A stretch of 10,827 bases of DNA from positions 14,952-25,778 of the forward strand of contig MABB01000119.1 in the NCBI GenBank assembly GCA_002162915.1, read 5' to 3'. The stretch comes from Rhodospirillales bacterium 47_12_T64. Lineage in GTDB: Bacteria; Pseudomonadota; Alphaproteobacteria; Kiloniellales; Kiloniellaceae. This document shows, piece after piece, positions 1-5,733 of this stretch (position 1 is the first letter of the stretch; each line of letters begins with the position of its first letter). The notes under the pieces were generated by a model. That model was not told the DNA's origin, made no database searches, and worked only from the letters and a program-made list of their open reading frames with translations. Both the position numbers and the translations under genes were made by a program.

Positions 1-235
1 TTCTCGCCAATGTTTTTTGGCCAGTCAAGGCATTGACCAAACTGGATTTTCCAACATTTGAACGCCCGGCAAAAGCAATTTCAGGTAGACCAAAATTGCC
101 AATATGTTCGTCTTTCGTCGCACCTAGAATAAAGTCACAGGATTGGGTGAAAAGCAGGCGACCGGCTTCGACCAATAAAGGATCGTCTCCCGGATTATCA
201 AATGTGATACCTGAAGTTGGGATGTTGTCAGTCAC
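1..235 (-). CDS. engB: Ribosome biogenesis GTPase EngB/YihA/YsxC, N-terminal 78 residues only
   Basis: EngB GTPases act in assembly of the large ribosomal subunit in the cytoplasm. The visible part carries the family's N-terminal extension and the Walker A/P-loop GRSNVGKSS at residues 57-65, preceded by the usual PEIAFAG. The rest (switch regions, G4 motif) lies beyond the left edge, so the gene is partial because of the window, not broken. The start is GTG at 235-233: a TAA stop sits directly upstream in the same frame (238-236), so no longer start is possible, and an AGGAG Shine-Dalgarno lies 7 nt upstream (247-243). It follows yidC in the same direction, as is common in Alphaproteobacteria, but a terminator-like hairpin separates the two, so it probably has its own promoter or depends on read-through. 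Identification is firm from the P-loop context and synteny. Confidence 0.93.
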   Translation of the reverse strand, partial: MTDNIPTSGITFDNPGDDPLLVEAGRLLFTQSCDFILGATKDEHIGNFGLPEIAFAGRSNVGKSSLVNALTGQKTLAR

Positions 236-292
236 TTAATCTCTCCTCTTGTCCCATAGCCTTTGGGCGCTTTTATCGTTTATCGGGGACAT
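236..292 (-). CDS. Possible 18-residue leader micro-ORF upstream of engB
   Basis: Reading leftward, an ATG at 292-290 opens an 18-codon frame (MSPINDKSAQRLWDKRRD) that ends in TAA at 238-236, exactly abutting the engB GTG start. It has its own Shine-Dalgarno, AAGGA at 303-299, six bases before the ATG. The engB Shine-Dalgarno lies inside its codons 15-17, so ribosomes on the micro-ORF would cover that site and could hand over to engB (translational coupling). That it is translated is inference: there is no homology evidence, and a frame this short can occur by chance. The residues do not look like an amino-acid-biosynthesis attenuator because no single amino acid is repeated. Confidence 0.3.
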   Translation of the reverse strand: MSPINDKSAQRLWDKRRD

Positions 293-331
293 GATTAATC
301 CTTGCGGCAACGCACAGCAAGAAATAAAGCA

Positions 332-363
332 AAAGGCCCCGATAGTCACCTATCCGGGCCTTT
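332..363 (-). terminator. Rho-independent terminator downstream of yidC
   Basis: The two arms 332-345 and 350-363 pair over 13 of 14 positions (one C-C mismatch at 340/355) around a TCAC tetraloop, with a GC-rich core. Read leftward, the stem ends in a TTTT run (334-331), as expected of an intrinsic terminator for yidC, whose stop codon is 29 bases upstream. Read rightward the stem ends in TTTC, a weaker tail. It sits inside the yidC-engB interval and so would partly uncouple engB from the rpmH operon. Confidence 0.85.
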
Positions 364-392
364 CGTATTGGTTTTGGAAATATTCCTAAAGC

Positions 393-2180
393 TTAGGTCT
401 TACTCGCCGAAGGTTGGCGCCCAAGTGAGACACCGGCCTTCTTCATGATCACGGCCTGTTGAATAAGTGAGAGCAGGTTATTCCATGTCCAGTAAATCAC
501 CAGACCAGCAGGGAAGGTCCCAAGCAGGAAGGTAAAGAACAGTGGCATAAAGAGGAATACCTTTGCCTGTACTGGATCTGCTGGCTGTGGGTTCAACTGC
601 TGCTGCAAGAACATTGAAATGCCCATCAGTACCGGCCAGATACCAATGTTGAGGAACGCAATCAATGTATCTGCTTCGGCGATACCCCAAGGGAATAGAC
701 CAAAGCCGTTTACCAAAGATGTTGGATCCGGAACGGAAAGATCATGAACCCAGCCATAGAATGGTGCCTGTCGCATTTCAAGCGTTACAAAGAGAACTTT
801 GTAGAGTGAGAAAAAGATCGGAATTTGCACAACGATTGGCAGACAGCCAGCCATCGGGTTGACCTTTTCCTGCTTGTAGAGGGTCATCATTTCCTGGTTG
901 AGTTTTTGACGGTCTTCGCCAAATTTTTCTTTCAGGGTTACAATTTTAGGTTGAAGTTTTCTCATCTTGGCCATGGAAACATAGGATTTGTTTGCCAGCG
1001 GGAAGAGGATCATTTTGATCACAACTGTTAAGGCCATAATTGACAGGCCGACGTTGCCAAGGATTCCTGTCAACCAGTGCAAAGCATAGAAGAAAGGTTT
1101 GGTGATGTAGTAGAACCAGCCAAAATCAACTGCAAGATCGAGATCCTGTATGCCAAGCTTTTCATTGTATTCATCAATGAGAGGAACTTCTTTGGCTCCA
1201 GCAAAAAGGTTGCTGTTGAACTCTACAGTTTGGCCAGGTGCGACGGTTTCTGCATTGTAAAAATAGTCTGTTTGATAGCGGTCGGGGCCGTTTTTGCCGC
1301 TATAATAAAATCTGGAGTTAGCTGATTTGTTTTGATCAGGAATGAGAGCCGTCAGCCAATACTTGTCAGTAATACCGATCCAGCCGCCGGTCGTAGGGAT
1401 TTTGATTTCTTTATCATCCTGAAGGTCAGAATAATCAACCTCGGTAAGGCTGCCGCCGAGAACGCCAATTGGTCCTTCGTGAAGGATATAATAACCAAGG
1501 GTTTCAGGGGTCCCTATACGTGACACGCGGCTATAAGGGGCAAGGTCAACAGCATTGCCAGATGAGTTTACGACATGTTGGGTGACGTTAATCATGTAGC
1601 CGTCATCTATTTTCAGGGTACGTTCGAATGAAAGTCCCTGACCATTGTTCCAGGTTAACGTGACGGGGCTGTCAGGGGTAAGGTTTGTATTCGTTGTTTC
1701 CCAAACGGTTTTATTGCTTGGAAGAGACAAGCTTCGATCATTGGAGATCCAGCCAAAGTCAGCGTAGTACGGATTTTTTGTTCCGGCAGGAGAGAGAAGA
1801 ACCACATTGGCGCTGTCTTCTTCAATTGTCTCCTGATAATTTTTCAAAACCAGATCATCCACACGCCCACCTACCAGCGAGATACTTCCGCGAACCGTTG
1901 GCGTGTCGATAGTAATGCGTTTTCCGTTTGCCAGGGCTTCATCTCTTGGCAGGCCTTCTATTAAACTAAGCAGGTTATCCGTGCCGCCTGGTAAATCGGG
2001 AATGCTGCCATCAGAGCTGGCAGATGATTGAGTCTGCGCCTGTTGTTGAGCCGCTTGCCTTGCTGCAATTTGCTCTGGTGAAGGCGGGAAGAAATATTCC
2101 TGCGCAAATGTCCACCCAAAGAGAATGATTGCTGAGAGTACAACAGCAATAACAATGTTACGTTGATCTTCGTTTTGCAT
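393..2180 (-). CDS. yidC: Membrane protein insertase YidC (Oxa1 family), 595 aa
   Basis: YidC inserts and folds inner-membrane proteins, alone or with SecYEG. The protein starts MQNEDQRN and has a first membrane segment at about residues 9-26, a Gln/Ser-rich linker, a large periplasmic beta domain (about 75-340) and a C-terminal 60 kDa inner-membrane-protein/Oxa1 core from about 355. The core shows FPLANKSYVSMAKMRKLQPK (393-412) and EKVNPMAGCLP (438-448). The groove position that is Arg366 in E. coli is Lys389 here (VVIKMILFPL), a change I associate with alphaproteobacterial YidC. I chose ATG at 2180-2178; the frame stays open upstream only to a TTG inside yidD. No strong Shine-Dalgarno precedes the ATG, which lies 11 bases after the yidD stop, so coupling to yidD translation is likely. 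Length fits Gram-negative YidC. A terminator follows at 332-363. Confidence 0.97.
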   Translation of the reverse strand: MQNEDQRNIVIAVVLSAIILFGWTFAQEYFFPPSPEQIAARQAAQQQAQTQSSASSDGSIPDLPGGTDNLLSLIEGLPRDEALANGKRITIDTPTVRGSISLVGGRVDDLVLKNYQETIEEDSANVVLLSPAGTKNPYYADFGWISNDRSLSLPSNKTVWETTNTNLTPDSPVTLTWNNGQGLSFERTLKIDDGYMINVTQHVVNSSGNAVDLAPYSRVSRIGTPETLGYYILHEGPIGVLGGSLTEVDYSDLQDDKEIKIPTTGGWIGITDKYWLTALIPDQNKSANSRFYYSGKNGPDRYQTDYFYNAETVAPGQTVEFNSNLFAGAKEVPLIDEYNEKLGIQDLDLAVDFGWFYYITKPFFYALHWLTGILGNVGLSIMALTVVIKMILFPLANKSYVSMAKMRKLQPKIVTLKEKFGEDRQKLNQEMMTLYKQEKVNPMAGCLPIVVQIPIFFSLYKVLFVTLEMRQAPFYGWVHDLSVPDPTSLVNGFGLFPWGIAEADTLIAFLNIGIWPVLMGISMFLQQQLNPQPADPVQAKVFLFMPLFFTFLLGTFPAGLVIYWTWNNLLSLIQQAVIMKKAGVSLGRQPSASKT

Positions 2181-2191
2181 CAGTGATCGGC

Positions 2192-2461
2192 TCAACGGTT
2201 GTTCGTGGCTTGGCAATCATGACAATGATCGCTGCCAGATGGTTCTGGTACAGGGTCATAACCGTAACCACCCCAAGGGTGACAGCGGGCAAGACGTTTG
2301 ATAGCTAACCAGCCTCCCCGTAATGCGCCGTGCGTGACAATTGCCTCGCTTGCGTATTGGGAGCATGTAGGGTGGTACCGGCAGCTTGCGGGAGTATAGG
2401 GAGAGATTCCGTATTGGTACAGCTTTACGAAACCAAGCAGGAGTGCACTTAATATTTTCAA
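2192..2461 (-). CDS. yidD: Membrane protein insertion efficiency factor YidD, 89 aa
   Basis: YidD is a small membrane-associated protein that helps YidC-dependent insertion. The family signature is complete: an N-terminal amphipathic/hydrophobic stretch (residues 1-24), [11 protein letters not shown] at 27-37 and [14 protein letters not shown] at 59-72. The start codon is TTG at 2461-2459. No in-frame ATG or GTG is seen nearby, and a good AAGGGAG Shine-Dalgarno lies at 2477-2471, so TTG is well supported. The C-terminal tail contains the group DHCHDC (78-83), a possible metal-binding cluster beyond the core domain. The gene lies 28 bases after the rnpA stop and 11 bases before the yidC ATG, within one apparent operon. 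Confidence 0.95.
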   Translation of the reverse strand: MKILSALLLGFVKLYQYGISPYTPASCRYHPTCSQYASEAIVTHGALRGGWLAIKRLARCHPWGGYGYDPVPEPSGSDHCHDCQATNNR

Positions 2462-2489
2462 TATCGTGTTCTCCCTTAAACAGTTGGTT

Positions 2490-2900
2490 TTATGTTCTGG
2501 GCTTTAGCTTGCCAGATGCTTTTTTACGATCTGTCTTAACCCGTTGAAGAGCAAAAGTGAGATCTTTTTTTAAGTCATCATAGGAACGAAAAAGAGTTGT
2601 CTTTCGCCCTATCAGTACATAATCGTGTCCAGCTTTCCCGTATTCGGAAAGTAACTCGGCAACAACGGCGCGTAGTCTGCGTTTAACCCGATTCCTGATT
2701 ACGGCATTTCCAACTTTTTTGGTTACCGTAAAACCAATGCAAATGGCGCCAGACCTATAAAGTTCCTCTGAGTTAGAAGAACTTTCAGGTTGACGCCGCA
2801 TGGCTTGAAGAATCAAGCCGGGTGTGACCCATTTATTTTGCGTCGCTGCTACCCGAAGAAACTCGGATCGCCTTTTGAGCTTTCCGATCTCGGGTACCAT
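2490..2900 (-). CDS. rnpA: Ribonuclease P protein component, 136 aa
   Basis: RnpA is the basic protein subunit that, with the RnpB RNA, removes the 5' leader of tRNA precursors. The family core is seen as [17 protein letters not shown] at residues 61-77 (the RNR motif), preceded by the beta strand containing GFTVTKK. The N-terminus [11 protein letters not shown] matches the substrate-leader-binding region of the family, and the C-terminus is strongly basic. A serine-rich insertion (about 40-46) between the N-terminal strand and the core makes it a little longer than the usual 110-125 residues. The ATG at 2900-2898 is only 4 bases after the rpmH stop, so translation is probably coupled to rpmH. 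The C-terminal 20 residues are low in complexity (K, R, S) and may be disordered. Confidence 0.96.
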   Translation of the reverse strand: MVPEIGKLKRRSEFLRVAATQNKWVTPGLILQAMRRQPESSSNSEELYRSGAICIGFTVTKKVGNAVIRNRVKRRLRAVVAELLSEYGKAGHDYVLIGRKTTLFRSYDDLKKDLTFALQRVKTDRKKASGKLKPRT

Positions 2901-2904
2901 GGTC

Positions 2905-3039
2905 TTAAGCGGATAAACGCTTGCGACCTCTAGAGCGGCGGTTAGCTAGGATGCGGCGACCGCCGACTGTAGCTTTACGGGCGCGAAAGCCATGGCGGCG
3001 TTTACGTACCAATACGCTCGGCTGAAAAGTGCGCTTCAC
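2905..3039 (-). CDS. rpmH: 50S ribosomal protein L34, 44 aa
   Basis: The 44-codon frame reads [20 protein letters not shown] followed by the [13 protein letters not shown] tail, which matches bacterial L34 over its whole length. L34 is a very basic protein buried in the 50S subunit. The start is GTG at 3039-3037, fixed by the conserved N-terminus (initiator followed by KRTFQPS). A GGAG Shine-Dalgarno is placed 7 bases upstream. It is the first gene of the rpmH-rnpA-yidD-yidC run, with the rnpA ATG 4 bases downstream. A sigma70-type promoter is found at 3112-3084. Confidence 0.98.
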   Translation of the reverse strand: MKRTFQPSVLVRKRRHGFRARKATVGGRRILANRRSRGRKRLSA

Positions 3040-3083
3040 TGTAATTCTCCGTTATCCGGAAGGTTGTCGAAATTAGTGGTCGG

Positions 3084-3112
3084 TGTATAAGCGGGCACCG
3101 GGCGTCTGTCAA
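3084..3112 (-). promoter_or_regulatory. Sigma70-type promoter of the rpmH-rnpA-yidD-yidC operon
   Basis: Read leftward, a perfect -35 box TTGACA (3112-3107) is followed after exactly 17 bases by TATACA (3089-3084, 4 of 6 matches to TATAAT). This predicts transcription starting near 3077, about 38 bases before the rpmH start. The -10 region overlaps TTATACACC (3090-3082), one base away from the DnaA-box consensus TTATNCACA; whether DnaA binds there is unknown. Confidence 0.75.
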
Positions 3113-3144
3113 CGCCTGTAACCGAGATTCGCCAAGATTCGATA

Positions 3145-3192
3145 GATTTCATTAGAAATCAGAAGTTTTTTCTGAAGAGGTTTCATGAAATC
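3145..3192. repeat. Nested small inverted repeats in the divergent intergenic region
   Basis: GATTTCAT (3145-3152) is the exact inverse complement of ATGAAATC (3185-3192). Between them lies a second, centred palindrome, CAGAA (3160-3164) with TTCTG (3170-3174). The arms also form alternative local hairpins: GATTTC-ATTA-GAAATC (3145-3160) and the palindrome TTTCATGAAA (3181-3190). A direct repeat AGATTCG occurs at 3125-3131 and 3135-3141. The stretch lies between the rpmH promoter and the candidate promoter of the VTT gene, where operator sites would be expected. No known regulator site is recognised. The rest of the 3040-3396 interval, apart from the promoters listed, holds nothing I can name. 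Confidence 0.5.
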
Positions 3193-3242
3193 ATACGAAA
3201 GCGGATTCTTTATAGCCACCGTTAAACCGTTCTTATCAATAT

Positions 3243-3272
3243 TTGAAAGTAAACGACAGTGGTATTTATGAT
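3243..3272 (+). promoter_or_regulatory. Candidate promoter for the VTT-protein gene
   Basis: TTGAAA at 3243-3248 (5 of 6 to TTGACA) is followed after 18 bases by TATGAT at 3267-3272 (5 of 6 to TATAAT). It points rightward and would start RNA near 3279, leaving a leader of about 118 bases before the ATG at 3397. The region is AT-rich, which raises the chance of a spurious match. Confidence 0.42.
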
Positions 3273-3396
3273 TATTATCCTGATTTTTTCGATTCTTTGG
3301 AAAATATTACGTTTATAAGCTCTCAATTGATCACATCCCTGTGTGAACTACTTGATAGACTTGTTTTTTTTATTATTCCTACAAAACTATATATCC

Positions 3397-4152
3397 ATGA
3401 CAAACACAGATAGCAGCATGACCGCATCCGATAGTAATAACAAAGAACAGACTTCGAAGTTCAGACGTTTGCTTCCCCTACTTATATTAGCTGTGGGTTT
3501 AGGCCTCGTCTATTCTATGGGATGGCATCGTTTTCTCAGCTTTCATGCCTTGCAGGAAAATCGGGAAGCTCTCAATGGATTCGTCCAGGAAAGAAGCTTT
3601 GTCGCAGTGATTGCTTTTCTTGGGCTTTATACAGTTGCGATTGCTTTTTCCATACCCGGTGGTTCGTTCCTGACGATCGCAGGGGGGTTTTTATTCGGAT
3701 CATGGCTGGGGGGAAGCTATGCCATCGTTGCCGCAACGATAGGCTCTACCCTTGTATTCCTTGCCGCTAAGACAGCTTTTCGAGATTTCTTTCATGAAAG
3801 AGCTCAGGGCTATCTTAAAAAAATGGAAGCCGGATTCCATGAAAATGAATTGAGCTATCTTCTGGTTTTGCGCCTTGTGCCTTTGTTTCCTTTCTGGTTG
3901 GTTAATCTGGTTCCTGCCCTCGTTGGTGTGTCACTTCGCAATTATGTGGTTGCGACTTTTATTGGAATTATCCCTGGAACCTTTGTCTATGCGAGTGTTG
4001 GAAACGGCCTGGACGCAATATTCAGATCTGGCGAAACACCGGATCTCGGAATTATTCTGAAGCCGGAGATTCTTCTCCCAATTCTTGGGCTGGCTCTGCT
4101 TTCGCTTATTCCTGTCCTTTATAAGAAGATCTGCAAACAAAAACATACATGA
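3397..4152 (+). CDS. TVP38/TMEM64 family (VTT domain) inner-membrane protein, 251 aa
   Basis: This belongs to the TVP38/TMEM64 branch of the DedA/VTT superfamily, polytopic membrane proteins; some superfamily members act in lipid scrambling or transport. A charged, Ser/Asn-rich N-terminus (1-25) precedes a membrane segment (about 25-41). The VTT core follows, with SIPGGSFLTIAGGFLFG (85-101) forming the first re-entrant part, and LRLVPLFPFWLVNLVPALVG (158-177) plus GIIPGTFVYASVG (190-202) forming the second. A last membrane segment spans about 222-241. The start is uncertain: the frame opens at a GTG (3343), the first ATG is at 3397, another is at 3418, and none has a clear Shine-Dalgarno. The following gene encodes a flavin disulfide oxidoreductase, and fusions of these two domains are annotated in other bacteria, so a shared job is plausible. 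The transported or flipped substrate cannot be told from sequence. Confidence 0.88.
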   Translation: MTNTDSSMTASDSNNKEQTSKFRRLLPLLILAVGLGLVYSMGWHRFLSFHALQENREALNGFVQERSFVAVIAFLGLYTVAIAFSIPGGSFLTIAGGFLFGSWLGGSYAIVAATIGSTLVFLAAKTAFRDFFHERAQGYLKKMEAGFHENELSYLLVLRLVPLFPFWLVNLVPALVGVSLRNYVVATFIGIIPGTFVYASVGNGLDAIFRSGETPDLGIILKPEILLPILGLALLSLIPVLYKKICKQKHT

Positions 4153-4203
4153 TTGCTAAGAATGAATTGGATGCACGAATGCCAGAGGTGTTCGTTGTTT
4201 TTG

Positions 4204-4246
4204 GTACATCCAAGTGCGTAAACAAGTGTACAAAAATTATATAATT
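4204..4246 (+). promoter_or_regulatory. Putative -10 and repeat-rich control site before the flavoprotein gene
   Basis: A perfect TATAAT (4240-4245) lies inside the 12-base palindrome AATTATATAATT (4235-4246), 26 bases before the chosen ATG. No convincing -35 box is present at 16-18 bases. Just upstream are two direct copies of CAAGTG spaced 12 bases apart (4211-4216 and 4223-4228), enclosed by the inverted pair GTACA (4204-4208) and TGTAC (4227-4231). A weak -10 with neighbouring repeats suggests an activator-dependent promoter, but no known regulator motif is recognised. Confidence 0.35.
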
Positions 4247-4271
4247 CGTGTTGGGTATGATGGGGGTGGGT

Positions 4272-5687
4272 ATGATTAAAACTGATATCTGCATTATAGG
4301 GGCTGGTTCTGCTGGTTTGTCGATCGCCGCAGGTGCTGTGCAAATGGGCGCTGACACCGTTCTCGTCGAGGCAGGTAAAATGGGGGGGGATTGCCTGAAC
4401 TATGGCTGTGTGCCTTCCAAAGCTCTTCTGACTGCGGGTAAAGCTGCTCATGTCTGGAAAAAAGCCAAAGATTTTGGCGTGCACTACGAAGCACCAGAGG
4501 TAAACTTTAAAGCAGTACATGATCATGTGAAAGACGTTATCGCTGGTATTGAACCTCATGATTCTGTGGAAAGGTTTGAATCTCTTGGCGTAAAGGTAAT
4601 ACAGGCCCGGGGCGAATTCCTTGATGCCAAAACCCTCAAGGCCGGCGATCAAACCATTCAAGCGCGTCGGTTTGTCATCGCAACGGGATCGCGTGCAATG
4701 GTGCCGCCGATAGTGGGGATAGATGACGTACCCTATCTGACAAATGAGTCTGTGTTTGATCTAACTGATTTACCCAAACAGCTTATCATCGTTGGCGGTG
4801 GGCCCATTGGCTGTGAATTGGGGCAGGCTTTTCATAATTTGGGGAGTCAGGTCAGGATTGTTGAAATGGCGACGATTATGCCAAAAGATGATCCTGATCT
4901 TGTTGCTATTGTTAAAAAGCGACTGGACGATGATGGGTTGATGATTATGGAAAGCACAAAGGTACTTTCCGTAAGGAAGTCCTCATCTGGGGTGATTTTG
5001 ACAATAGAACAGGGTGGTGAGGAAAGAGAACTCAAGGGAAGTCATCTTCTCTTAGCTGCAGGACGGACCCCAAACATCGAAGGCCTTAATCTTGACGCTG
5101 CCGGGATTAACTATCAACGCCACGGTATAACCGTTGATCAAAGGTTGCGAACATCAAACAAAAAGATATTTGCTGCAGGGGATGCGACAGGCGGTTATCA
5201 GTTCACTCACATGGCGGCCTATGATGCGGGGATTATTATACGTAATGCCTTGTTCAGGTTACCCGCTAAAGTTAGCCACTCATCCGTACCTTGGGTAACG
5301 TATACCGACCCAGAACTCGCCCATGTTGGTTTTTCTGAAATGGATGCAAAAAAACAAGGAACTGAACACCGTGTTCTGACCTGGGCCTATGCTGATAATG
5401 ATCGTGCCCGGGCAGAACGACGAACGGAAGGGATGATAAAGGTCATTGTTGGAAAAAAGGGAAAGATACTCGGTGCTTCTATTGTTGGCTTGCAAGCTGG
5501 TGAGTTGATCCTAACCTGGGGGCTGGCTGTTTCAAAGGGGCTGAAAATTGGTGATATGGCGAATGTTATTGCTCCCTACCCAACTCTTTCAGAGGTGAGT
5601 AAACGGGTGGCCGGAAGTTATTATACCGAATCTCTTTTTAGTGATCGTGTGAAAATGATCGTCCGGTTTCTTTCAAAATTCGGATGA
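4272..5687 (+). CDS. MerA/Lpd-like FAD-dependent pyridine nucleotide-disulfide oxidoreductase, 471 aa
   Basis: The protein has the class I flavin disulfide reductase plan. An FAD Rossmann motif GAGSAGLS is at 10-17 and the redox-active pair CLNYGC at Cys41/Cys46 (GGDCLNYGCVPSK, 38-50). ATGSR follows at 137-141, the NAD(P)H Rossmann motif GGGPIG at 175-180, GDATGG (FAD) at 303-308, and the dimerisation domain from about 338. The residue that is the catalytic His in glutathione reductase and Lpd (HPTLSE) is Tyr436 here (APYPTLSE), as in mercuric reductase. However, the MerA N-terminal metal-binding domain and C-terminal Cys pair are missing and no mer genes are nearby, so mercury reduction is not supported. 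I start at ATG 4272, giving MIKTDICIIGAG, after a G-rich GGGGGTGG ribosome site; in-frame GTG 4248 and ATGs 4257/4260 are alternatives. It lies 119 bases after the VTT gene and 46 before the kinase. Substrate unknown. Confidence 0.93.
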   Translation: MIKTDICIIGAGSAGLSIAAGAVQMGADTVLVEAGKMGGDCLNYGCVPSKALLTAGKAAHVWKKAKDFGVHYEAPEVNFKAVHDHVKDVIAGIEPHDSVERFESLGVKVIQARGEFLDAKTLKAGDQTIQARRFVIATGSRAMVPPIVGIDDVPYLTNESVFDLTDLPKQLIIVGGGPIGCELGQAFHNLGSQVRIVEMATIMPKDDPDLVAIVKKRLDDDGLMIMESTKVLSVRKSSSGVILTIEQGGEERELKGSHLLLAAGRTPNIEGLNLDAAGINYQRHGITVDQRLRTSNKKIFAAGDATGGYQFTHMAAYDAGIIIRNALFRLPAKVSHSSVPWVTYTDPELAHVGFSEMDAKKQGTEHRVLTWAYADNDRARAERRTEGMIKVIVGKKGKILGASIVGLQAGELILTWGLAVSKGLKIGDMANVIAPYPTLSEVSKRVAGSYYTESLFSDRVKMIVRFLSKFG

Positions 5688-5733
5688 TGACGTCCAAATT
5701 TTATATATAACTTCTTTATGATATAGTTGGATT

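Noticed and set aside
2181..2216. Longer yidC start at 2216
   Set aside because: The codon is TTG, lies inside yidD, lacks a ribosome site and would add 12 residues before the conserved MQNEDQRN start.
3040..3396. Chromosomal replication origin beside rpmH
   Set aside because: No dnaA, gidA or parAB nearby, only one or two imperfect DnaA-box matches, and no cluster of boxes with an unwinding element. In Alphaproteobacteria oriC commonly lies elsewhere.
3343..3396. Longer start of the VTT protein at GTG 3343
   Set aside because: No Shine-Dalgarno upstream, and the added residues are mostly a T-run-encoded hydrophobic stretch; the ATG at 3397 fits family length better, though this is not certain.
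4119..4661. Antisense 180-codon ORF over the start of the flavoprotein gene
   Set aside because: The opposite strand carries a clearly conserved enzyme with all motifs; the antisense product is Cys/His/Phe-rich without domain character and is a shadow.
4272..5687. Mercury-resistance gene merA
   Set aside because: No HMA domain, no C-terminal vicinal cysteines and no merR, merT or merP nearby; only the general fold and one Tyr are shared.
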